From NCBI GenBank assembly GCA_017592665.1, contig JAGFNW010000013.1, positions 1-64,000 on the forward strand: DNA of 64,000 nt, written 5' to 3'. The notes under the pieces were generated by a model. It worked only from the letters and a program-made list of their open reading frames with translations. It was not told the origin of the DNA and made no database searches. Below are positions 57,689 through 64,000 of the stretch, piece after piece. Position 1 is the first letter of the stretch. The number at the start of each line of letters is the position of its first letter. Both the position numbers and the translations under genes were made by a program. This stretch comes from Streptosporangiaceae bacterium NEAU-GS5. Its GTDB lineage: Bacteria; Actinomycetota; Actinomycetes; Streptosporangiales; Streptosporangiaceae.

Positions 57689-58852
57689 TCAGTTGGGGTT
57701 CTGGGCGTGGGTCAGGGTCTCCCATGCCACGAACAGCTTGTTGGTTCCGGCCGGGCGGTGCTGCTCGGTGTAGGTCTGGGTGTTGGCCATCCCGACCCCG
57801 AGCCGGAAGTGCAGGCCGTTGAAGCCGACCTCGGTGACGGGGCCGAGCCCGAGGGTCAGCGAGCCGCCGCACAGCCACGCCGGCACGGCCGTGCCCAGCT
57901 CGTACTTCGTGTGGAAGCCGAGCGCGTGCCGCAGCCGGTCGGTGAGCTCGGGATACAGATCGCCGCCCTGGATGCGGCTGGTCTCGGCCACGTGCGAGAT
58001 CGACGCGATGCCGTAGCCGGTGTGGGTGAAGTCGCGGCAGGTCTCCTGCGACAGGCCGTCGACGAACGTGGACTGGCCCTGCCAGTAGTCGACGATCTCG
58101 GCGGGCGTGTCGATCGAGCCGCCGGGGCTGTTCGGATACGGCCCGTCGCTGGTCAGATAGATGTACGCCCTGGCACGGTTGCGGAACTTGGCGATCGCGC
58201 TGTCATAGGCGGCCCGGTCGTCCAGGAAGATCGCGATCCCGGCCGCCGCCTCCATCATGACCAGTTCCCAGTTGCCGTTGCTGGACGAGCCGCCCGCCAC
58301 CTTCGGCAGATACACGGTGCGCAGCATGGTGCCGAACCGGCTCATGTTGGGCCAGCCGCCCGTGTAGCCGTAGCGGATGATCTCGGCGGCGCGCGGCCAG
58401 ACCGACCCGGCCCAGCCCGTCTGCAGGGGCGCGTTGCTGTTGGTGTGGCTGGTGATCGTCGCCGACCAGGCGTCCATGAGCTGGATGGCCTTCTTGGCGT
58501 ACGCGCTGTTGCGGGAGATGTACCAGGCAAGGGCGTCGGTGTAGGCCGCGAGCGCGTCCTCGCGCTCGTCGGTGCAGCCGTTGTTCGGGTTCGAGTACGG
58601 CCCGCACTCGACGACCGAGCGCGGTTTCGGCGTGCGCGACAGCGACGCGAGCGAGTTGGCGATCATCGCGTCGTACGCGGCCTTCCACGGCTGCGCGCCG
58701 GAGTTGACCTTCGAACGGATGAAGTCCAGCTGGGCCTTGCTGACCAGGACGCCCGGGTGGACGAAGGTGGCGGCCCGGGCCGGTGCCGTGACGGCTGCCG
58801 GCGCGAGCAGCGCGACCAGGGATAACACGGTGGCGAGGAGTGTGCGGCGCAC
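57689..58852 (-). CDS. secreted alginate lyase-family protein
   Basis: 387 residues. The signal peptide (VRRTLLATVLSLVALLAPAA, cleavage near ARA) opens at GTG 58852, which follows AGAAGGG. The frame is open further upstream without a signal. The mature part begins ATFVHPGVLVSKAQLDFIRS, then KVNSGAQPWKAAYDAM, the usual N-terminus of alginate-lyase (alpha/alpha-toroid) domains. SNGNWELVMMEAAAGIAIFL carries the conserved NWE, and RDFTHTGYGIASISHVAET the conserved His/Tyr region. It cleaves uronate-containing polysaccharide by elimination, with actual substrate unknown. Divergent from the RsbW-like kinase gene. Confidence 0.87.
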   Translation of the reverse strand: MRRTLLATVLSLVALLAPAAVTAPARAATFVHPGVLVSKAQLDFIRSKVNSGAQPWKAAYDAMIANSLASLSRTPKPRSVVECGPYSNPNNGCTDEREDALAAYTDALAWYISRNSAYAKKAIQLMDAWSATITSHTNSNAPLQTGWAGSVWPRAAEIIRYGYTGGWPNMSRFGTMLRTVYLPKVAGGSSSNGNWELVMMEAAAGIAIFLDDRAAYDSAIAKFRNRARAYIYLTSDGPYPNSPGGSIDTPAEIVDYWQGQSTFVDGLSQETCRDFTHTGYGIASISHVAETSRIQGGDLYPELTDRLRHALGFHTKYELGTAVPAWLCGGSLTLGLGPVTEVGFNGLHFRLGVGMANTQTYTEQHRPAGTNKLFVAWETLTHAQNPN

Positions 58853-59011
58853 GAAAACGGACCCTTCTGCTGCGGGGGACAGGACAGGAAGATCCGGGCA
58901 CCCTCCCAGCGCGAGATCGTAAAGGTCCCTTTCAATACGGGTCAAGCGGAATCGGAAGACAGGACATTCGTACTTTCTGGCGACATCTGCGGCGTCTCTG
59001 GAGACGTCCCT

Positions 59012-59404
59012 ATGAGCATGAACGCATCGGGGGTCAGAAGGGCCCGGTTGGGAGCGGGGCGGGATCAAGTCCACCGGGCCCGTCGTCTGGTGTCGGACGC
59101 GCTGGGGAGCGATCATCCCCGGCACGACGACTGCGTGCTGCTGACGAGTGAGATCGCGACCAACGCCCTGGTCCACTCACGCTCGGGCGAGGGTGGCGGG
59201 TCGTTCACGGTCACCATCGCCTGCCGCGGGGGCAAAGTGCGGGTCTCGGTCCAGGACGACGGCTCGCCCGGGCCGCCGTGCGGGGGCCACGGGGAGCCGG
59301 ACGGTACGAACGGGCGCGGACTGCCGCTGTTGGACGCCCTTTCCGTCCGCTGGGGGATGATTCGCGAGCATGGCCGGAACAAAGTCTGGTTCGAGGTGGC
59401 CTAA
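59012..59404 (+). CDS. RsbW-like histidine-kinase-fold ATP-binding protein
   Basis: 130 residues, a single HATPase_c domain. The N-box is LLTSEIATNALVHSRSGEGG, the G1 box is VSVQDDGSPG, and GRGLPLLDALSVRWG is the G2/lid region, ending NKVWFEV. These Ser/Thr kinases phosphorylate anti-sigma-factor antagonists or bind sigma factors. No antagonist or sigma gene adjoins it, and streptomycete-type genomes carry dozens of such orphans. ATG at 59012. Confidence 0.88.
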   Translation: MSMNASGVRRARLGAGRDQVHRARRLVSDALGSDHPRHDDCVLLTSEIATNALVHSRSGEGGGSFTVTIACRGGKVRVSVQDDGSPGPPCGGHGEPDGTNGRGLPLLDALSVRWGMIREHGRNKVWFEVA

Positions 59405-59424
59405 AGGCAGTGCGTGCTCTTAAT

Positions 59425-59476
59425 ATGAACCCGGGTTCATGTTCGCCCGGGTTCATCCGTATGCGCCCGGGTTCAT
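59425..59476. promoter_or_regulatory. three CCCGGGTTCAT repeats in the promoter of the aldolase operon
   Basis: CCCGGGTTCAT lies at 59430-59440, 59446-59456 and 59466-59476 (16- and 20-base spacing). The first copy is part of the perfect 16-base palindrome ATGAACCCGGGTTCAT (59425-59440). All lie 23-75 bases before the aldolase start. Probable operator array for the operon's regulator, possibly the TetR protein at its far end. Confidence 0.55.
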
Positions 59477-59498
59477 GTGTGTATGAAGGGCGTATGAC

Positions 59499-60146
59499 GT
59501 GCTGCTGGAGCGGGAGCGGGAAGAGCTGGCCGCGGCGGGCCGGAGACTGGCGGCCGGCGGGCTGGTGATCGGGACGGCGGGCAACCTTTCGGTCCGCGCC
59601 GGCGATCATGTGGCGGTGACCCCCACGGGCGGTGTGATCAGCGAGCTGACCGCCGCCATGATGACCGTCATCGACCTGGACGGCGAAGTCGTGGACGGCG
59701 AGCTCGCGCCGACCTCCGAGGTGCCGATGCACCTGGCGATCTACCGGGCGACCGGGGCCGGCGCCATCGCGCACACCCACGCCCTCGCCTCCACGGCCAT
59801 CGCCTGCACGCTGCCGGAGATCCCGCTCGTCCACTACGCCATGCTGAGCCTCGGCGGCGAGCTGCGCGTCGCGCCGTACGCGACCTATGGGACCGACGAG
59901 CTGGCCGCCAACGTGGTCGCCGCGCTGGCCGGGCGGCAGGCGGCCCTCATGCAGAACCACGGCTCGATCGCGATCGGGGCGACGGTCGCCAAGTCGGTCG
60001 AGAACCTGGAGCTGACCGAGTGGTCGGCCGAGCTCTACGCCCGCTGCCTGGCCGTCGGCGCGCCGCGCGTGCTCGGCCAGGCGGAGCAGGAAGCAGTGAT
60101 CATGCAGGCCCTCACCGGCGGCTACGGCACCACCAAGAAGCTCTGA
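59499..60146 (+). CDS. class II aldolase (L-fuculose-phosphate aldolase-like)
   Basis: 215 residues. NLSVRAGDHVAVTPTGG is the phosphate-binding part, APTSEVPMHLAIY contains the catalytic Glu, AHTHALASTA has the zinc His-x-His, and MQNHGSIAIG a third zinc His. It cleaves a ketose-1-phosphate or related phosphate ester to DHAP and an aldehyde. GTG at 59499 follows GAAGGG. First gene of an operon with a class III aminotransferase and an FGGY kinase, which would supply the phosphorylated ketose. Confidence 0.9.
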   Translation: MLLEREREELAAAGRRLAAGGLVIGTAGNLSVRAGDHVAVTPTGGVISELTAAMMTVIDLDGEVVDGELAPTSEVPMHLAIYRATGAGAIAHTHALASTAIACTLPEIPLVHYAMLSLGGELRVAPYATYGTDELAANVVAALAGRQAALMQNHGSIAIGATVAKSVENLELTEWSAELYARCLAVGAPRVLGQAEQEAVIMQALTGGYGTTKKL

Positions 60147-60159
60147 GAGGCGGCGGCAC

Positions 60160-61587
60160 GTGTACGCGATCTCCGAATACCCCGACGTCCCGGCGATCGA
60201 GAAGCGGATCGAGGCGCTGATCGGCACGCCCGTCCGGCGGCCGGGCGACGCCGTCCTCGCCGACTACCACGCCTGGTACGAGAAGAACACGGCCACGTCG
60301 AAGGCCGCGGCCGAGGAGGCCGCACGCTTCATCCCGGGCGGCGTGCAGCACAACCTCGCGCTCAACGACCCCTGGCCGCTCGACATCGTCCGCGCCGAGG
60401 GCGCCTACCTGTGGGACGCCGACGGCAACCGCTACATCGACTTCCTGCAGGCCGGCGGGCCGACCGTGCTCGGCGGCAACTATCCGCTGATCCGCGAGAA
60501 GGTCACCGAGCTGCTCGCCGAGTGCGGCCCGGTCACCGGGATGCTGCACCAGTACGAGATCAGGCTGGCCAAGCTGATCCACGACTTCATGCCGAACGTG
60601 CAGAAGTTCCGGATGCTCGGCAGCGGCACCGAAGGGGTCATGGCCGCGATCCGGGCCGCCCGCGCCTACACCGGGAAGGCGCACGTGATCAAGGTGGGCG
60701 GCGCCTACCACGGGTGGAGCGACCAGGTCGTCTACGGCCTGCGCATCCCCGGCACCGGCTCCCTCGAGGCGGCCGGCATCCCCGCCGGAGCGTACGCGCT
60801 GACCCAGGAGACGGCGCCCGGCGACCTCGACGCGCTGCGCGCCCGGCTGACCGCCAACGCGGCCGAGGGCGGCACGGCGGCCGTCATGGTCGAGCCGGTC
60901 GGCCCGGAGAGCGGCACCCATCCGGTCCGCCACGAGTTCAACCGGCAGGTGCGCGAGCTGTGCGACGAGTTCGGCGCGCTGCTGGTCTTCGACGAGGTGG
61001 TGACCGGCTTCCGGCTCGGGATGGGCGGCGCGCAGGGCTACTTCGAGGTGCGGCCCGACCTGACCGTGTTCGGCAAGTGCGTGGCCGGCGGCTATCCGGC
61101 GGCCGGGGGAGTGGGCGGCAGCGACGAGGTCATGGGCGTCTTCGCGGGCGGCCTCACGGCCGCAGGGAAGCGCGCGCTGATCGGCGGCACCCTGGCGGCC
61201 AACCCGCTGTCGTGCGCCGCCGGCTATCACACGCTCGTGGAGATGGACCGGACCGGGGCCCCGGTCAAGGCCGGGCGGGCTGGAGACCGGCTGCGCGCCG
61301 GGCTGGACGCGCTCATCGCCCGCTACGCGCTGCCGTACGTGACCTACAACATCGGGTCGATCGTGCACCTGCACACGTCCGGCGTGCTGCACCTGTCCCT
61401 CGACCATCCCGACTTCTTCACCGAGCTCGGCCCGCGCAAGGACATGCTGGAGCAGATGTCCATGGCGTACGCGGCCGAGGGCGTGATCACCCTGGCCGGC
61501 AGCCGGATCTACACGAGCATGGCCGACACCGACGCGGTGATCGACGACGCGCTCGCCGCCTTCGAGCGCGTCTTCGCGAAGGTCTAG
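60160..61587 (+). CDS. class III aminotransferase (glutamate-1-semialdehyde aminomutase-like)
   Basis: 475 residues, fold type I PLP enzyme. RFIPGGVQHNLALNDPWPLD and LWDADGNRYIDFLQAGGPTV are the N-terminal signature. MLGSGTEGVMAAIRAARAYT and GALLVFDEVVTGFRLGMGGA follow, the latter with the Asp that contacts PLP. VFGKCVAGGYPAAG carries the Schiff-base Lys. Similar to HemL but in a sugar operon, so heme synthesis is unlikely. Substrate unknown. GTG at 60160 with GAGAGGCGGC upstream. Confidence 0.88.
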   Translation: MYAISEYPDVPAIEKRIEALIGTPVRRPGDAVLADYHAWYEKNTATSKAAAEEAARFIPGGVQHNLALNDPWPLDIVRAEGAYLWDADGNRYIDFLQAGGPTVLGGNYPLIREKVTELLAECGPVTGMLHQYEIRLAKLIHDFMPNVQKFRMLGSGTEGVMAAIRAARAYTGKAHVIKVGGAYHGWSDQVVYGLRIPGTGSLEAAGIPAGAYALTQETAPGDLDALRARLTANAAEGGTAAVMVEPVGPESGTHPVRHEFNRQVRELCDEFGALLVFDEVVTGFRLGMGGAQGYFEVRPDLTVFGKCVAGGYPAAGGVGGSDEVMGVFAGGLTAAGKRALIGGTLAANPLSCAAGYHTLVEMDRTGAPVKAGRAGDRLRAGLDALIARYALPYVTYNIGSIVHLHTSGVLHLSLDHPDFFTELGPRKDMLEQMSMAYAAEGVITLAGSRIYTSMADTDAVIDDALAAFERVFAKV

Positions 61588-61591
61588 CCGC

Positions 61592-63130
61592 ATGTACGTC
61601 CTGGGCGTCGACCTGGGGACGGGCGGCCCGAAGGTGGCGCTCGCGACCGCCGAGGGGAAGATCCTCGGACACGAGTACGAGCCGACCCCGATCGCCTTCC
61701 TGCCGGGCGGCGGCGCCGAGCAGGACCCCGACCACTGGTGGCGGGCGATCACGACGGCGCTGCACCGGCTGCTGGCCCGCGGTCTGGCCCCGGCCGAGGA
61801 GATCCAGGCGATCTGCATGTCGTCCCAGTGGGGCGGCACCGTCCCCGTCGACGCGTCGGGACGGCATCTGCACAACGCCGTGATCTGGATGGACAGCCGC
61901 GGCGCGCCGTACACGCGGCGGCTGGCGGGCGGCGGCGTGCAGGTGCCCGGCACCGGCTACAACGCGCGGCGGCTGCGGGAGTGGATCGCCAAGACCGGCG
62001 GCGTGCCCACGCTCACCGGCAAGGATCCGGTCGGGCAGGTCCAGTTCCTCAAGCGGGAGCGGCCGGAGGTGTACGCCGCCGCCGACAAGCTCCTCGACGT
62101 GCCGGAATACCTCACCATGCGGCTGACGGGCCGGGCCGTGGCGGCGCACGACACGATCACCCTGCGCTGGTGCACCGACAACCGCACCCCCGGCAAGGTC
62201 CGCTACGACGACCGGCTCGTCAGGATGGCCGGGCTCGACCCGGACAAGCTGCCCGAACTGGTCCCGCCCGCTTCGGTCGTCGGGACCATCCTGCCGAAGG
62301 TCGCCGCCGAGCTGGGGCTGGGCGAGCACGTCCAGGTCGTGGCCGGGACCGGCGACACCACGGCCGCCGCGGTGGGCGCGGGCGCGGTCGCCGATCACCA
62401 GGCCCACCTGTACGTGGGCACGTCGGCCTGGCTGTCGTGCCACGTGCCGTACAAGAAGACCGACGTGCTGGGCAACATCGCGTCCATGCCGTCCGTCGTG
62501 CCCGGCCGCTATTGGGTGGCCACCGTGCAGGACGTCGCGGGCAAGGCCATCGACTGGCTGATCGCCAACGTCCTCGACGGCGCCGTCGACGTCGACCAGC
62601 TGAACGACCTGGCCGCGACCGCCGCGCCCGGCAGCGGCGGGGTCATCTTCACGCCGTGGCTGAATGGCGAGCGCACGCCGGTCGACGACCGGACCGTGCG
62701 CGGCGGCTGGTTCAACGTCTCGCTCGCCACCACGCGGGCCGACCTGGCGCGCAGCACGTTCGAGGGGATCGCGCTCAACGCCCGCTGGCTCAACCGGTCG
62801 GTCGAGAAGTTCACGGGGCGGCGGTTCGGCGCCATCAACTTCATCGGCGGCGGGGCCCGGTCGCTGCTGTGGTGCCAGGCCGTCGCCGACGTCCTGGACC
62901 GCGAGATCCGGCAGGTCGCCGATCCCGTGCTGGCCAACGTGCGGGGCGCGGCGCTGATCGCCGCCGTCGCCCTCGGCGAGCTCACCTGGGACGACATCCC
63001 CTCGAAAGTCGAAATAGCCCGAAATTTCGTGCCGAACCCCGCGAATCGGGAGGTGTACGACCGCGCGTTCCAGGCGTACGTGTCGATTTATCGCAAGAAC
63101 AAGGGGATCTACGCGTTCCTCAACCGCTGA
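61592..63130 (+). CDS. FGGY-family carbohydrate kinase (xylulokinase-like)
   Basis: 512 residues. The N-terminal ATPase-fold motif is LGVDLGTGGPKVALATAEGK. AVIWMDSRGAPYTRRLAGGG holds the likely catalytic Asp region. The C-terminal half has VAGTGDTTAAAVGAGAVADH, WLNGERTPVDDRTVRGGWF and INFIGGGARSLLWCQAVADV. It phosphorylates a ketose or polyol, exact sugar unknown. Four bases after the aminotransferase stop, so co-transcribed. The 3' end overlaps the convergent TetR gene by 22 bases. Confidence 0.9.
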   Translation: MYVLGVDLGTGGPKVALATAEGKILGHEYEPTPIAFLPGGGAEQDPDHWWRAITTALHRLLARGLAPAEEIQAICMSSQWGGTVPVDASGRHLHNAVIWMDSRGAPYTRRLAGGGVQVPGTGYNARRLREWIAKTGGVPTLTGKDPVGQVQFLKRERPEVYAAADKLLDVPEYLTMRLTGRAVAAHDTITLRWCTDNRTPGKVRYDDRLVRMAGLDPDKLPELVPPASVVGTILPKVAAELGLGEHVQVVAGTGDTTAAAVGAGAVADHQAHLYVGTSAWLSCHVPYKKTDVLGNIASMPSVVPGRYWVATVQDVAGKAIDWLIANVLDGAVDVDQLNDLAATAAPGSGGVIFTPWLNGERTPVDDRTVRGGWFNVSLATTRADLARSTFEGIALNARWLNRSVEKFTGRRFGAINFIGGGARSLLWCQAVADVLDREIRQVADPVLANVRGAALIAAVALGELTWDDIPSKVEIARNFVPNPANREVYDRAFQAYVSIYRKNKGIYAFLNR

Positions 63131-63732
63131 GCCAGATCCTCCAGATAGAGCCGGAGCATCCGCTTGGTCTCCTCCAGCGTCTCCTGGTCGCCACGCGGCC
63201 CCGCGCGGAAGGTGTGCTGCAGCACCGAATCGACGGCCCAGACCGCGATCTGCGCACCCCTGGCCAGCTCAGGGCCGTCCGGCAGGCCGAGCTGCACAGC
63301 GATGATCCGGCGCGCGCCCTCCATGATGACCGCGTTGTTCACCTGGTCGGCGTGGGCCAGCTCAGGGCTGAGGTGCCGCCCCGACCACAGCGCCACATAG
63401 CCGGGCCTCGCCCGGTAGAGCGCGGTGAAGGCGTCGACCACCGTGCCCACGATGTCGTCGAGCCTCTCGCGCTGCGCCCGCTCGACAAGATCCTCCATGA
63501 CCTGGTCGAAGCCGCTGATGTAGTGCCGCCCGAGCGCGTCGACGATCGCCGCCTTGTCGGGGAAGAACTGGTAGATGCTGCCCACCGGCACGCCCGCCGT
63601 CTCGGCGATCCGGCGGACCGTGAGCGCCTCGTAGCCGCGCTCGGCGAGGATCGCGTCGGCCGCGGCGAGGATGGCCTCGACGCGGGCACGGCTCCGTGCC
63701 TGCTGCGGCTCCCGCCACGCCATCGCGCTCAT
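63109..63732 (-). CDS. TetR-family transcriptional regulator
   Basis: 207 residues. The N-terminal helix-turn-helix is RVEAILAAADAILAERGYEA, LTVRRIAETAGVPVGSIYQF and FPDKAAIVDALGRHY, with a helical ligand-binding C-domain. Convergent with the FGGY kinase, so its own promoter lies at 63733 onward, away from the operon. It may still control the operon through the triple repeats at 59425-59476, but no matching site was seen before its own start. Confidence 0.93.
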   Translation of the reverse strand: MSAMAWREPQQARSRARVEAILAAADAILAERGYEALTVRRIAETAGVPVGSIYQFFPDKAAIVDALGRHYISGFDQVMEDLVERAQRERLDDIVGTVVDAFTALYRARPGYVALWSGRHLSPELAHADQVNNAVIMEGARRIIAVQLGLPDGPELARGAQIAVWAVDSVLQHTFRAGPRGDQETLEETKRMLRLYLEDLAQRLRNA

Positions 63733-63772
63733 CCCGCCATTGTCGCGTATCGAGGCGGGGAGTCGGTCCGGG

Positions 63773-64000
63773 TCAGCGCGCCTTGACGGTGACCTTGGCT
63801 CCCGGCGCGGCGAAGCGGATGCCGTACGGCCCGTGGCCCGTGGGCCTGGCGAGGAACTTCAGCGTCACGTACGTGCCCGCCTTCAGCGTCGGGATCGTGC
63901 AGACCACGGCTGTGCCGCTTGCCTTGCAGTAGCGGCCGACCTTGGCGAACTTCAGCCCGCCGAAGCTCTTCCCGGTCACCTTGACCTTCGTGAGCGGGTT
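63773..64000 (-). CDS. C-terminal fragment of a probable secreted/cell-surface protein
   Basis: Open from the right edge, 75 residues remain. The text (NPLTKVKVTGKSFGGLKFAK, then YCKASGTAVVCTIPTLKAGT, VTLKFLA) is a beta-sandwich pattern with one Cys pair, like the C-terminal Ig-like/DUF11-type repeats of exported actinomycete proteins. The rest of the gene, including any signal peptide, lies outside the window. Confidence 0.7.
   Translation of the reverse strand, partial: NPLTKVKVTGKSFGGLKFAKVGRYCKASGTAVVCTIPTLKAGTYVTLKFLARPTGHGPYGIRFAAPGAKVTVKAR

Noticed and set aside
59430-59476. CCCGGGTTCAT repeats as a CRISPR array
   Set aside because: Units are only 11 bases with 5- and 9-base gaps, far too short for repeats and spacers. 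They lie at a promoter and fit operators.
60112-61953. 613-residue minus-strand frame opposite the aminotransferase gene
   Set aside because: Antisense shadow. PLP-enzyme motifs lie on the + strand.

Overview
The window is very GC-rich (about 70% by eye), is densely packed with genes, and uses many GTG starts and 4-base start/stop overlaps. Lone rare TTA codons, SARP, LuxR, IclR, ROK and TetR regulators, and binding-protein sugar importers without their own ATPase all fit a filamentous actinomycete. Streptosporangiaceae (for example Nonomuraea) is my best guess, from the general look of the proteins only. I see no rRNA, tRNA, CRISPR array, insertion sequence or integrase.

Layout. (1) 1-2.7 kb: the tail of a ClpC-type ATPase and housekeeping-like genes. 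(2) 2.7-11.4 kb: a glycan-use locus with a secreted F5/8-type beta-helix protein, a ROK repressor, a sugar ABC importer and a GH35-like beta-galactosidase, followed by a HEAT-repeat protein. (3) 12.3-17.9 kb: an IclR regulator divergent from a second sugar importer and a GH51 arabinofuranosidase, with three similar operator-like dyads between them. (4) 17.9-23.2 kb: a reverse-strand operon in which every junction overlaps by a few bases. It encodes a small membrane protein, a trypsin-fold protease with an N-terminal EAD1-like domain, a P-loop ATPase with a possible EAD of its own, and a large STAND-type ATPase. It looks like an NTP-dependent conflict or immunity system. (5) 23.3-35.2 kb: a LuxR/AAA regulator divergent from a SARP-NB-ARC-TPR regulator, followed by an amidase, a GH13 enzyme, a GMC oxidoreductase fused to a carbohydrate-binding-like domain, and a kumamolisin/subtilisin-type protease. 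None of these four enzymes has an obvious signal peptide.

(6) 35.3-43.7 kb: a methyltransferase with a His-rich N-terminus, a beta-helix membrane protein, a broken erythromycin-esterase gene, a hydroxyacid/aldehyde dehydrogenase pair and a DUF2264 enzyme. (7) 43.7-48.9 kb: an ECF sigma factor, a 149-residue partner, a subtilisin-like protease and a divergent TPR-CHAT protease, a probable protease-sigma signalling module. (8) 48.9-57 kb: a Clp-N domain protein and an FAD monooxygenase facing each other across a striking double dyad, a LuxR regulator coupled to an orphan tail-tube-like protein, a MarR/FUSC exporter pair, PobA and an SDR. (9) 57-64 kb: secreted proteins including an alginate-lyase-like enzyme, an RsbW-like kinase, and an operon of class II aldolase, class III aminotransferase and FGGY kinase with triple repeats in its promoter, ended by a convergent TetR gene and an incomplete gene at the window edge.

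The best candidates for under-described biology are the EAD-trypsin/STAND operon, the neighbouring SARP-STAND enzyme cluster, and the TPR-CHAT/S8/sigma module.
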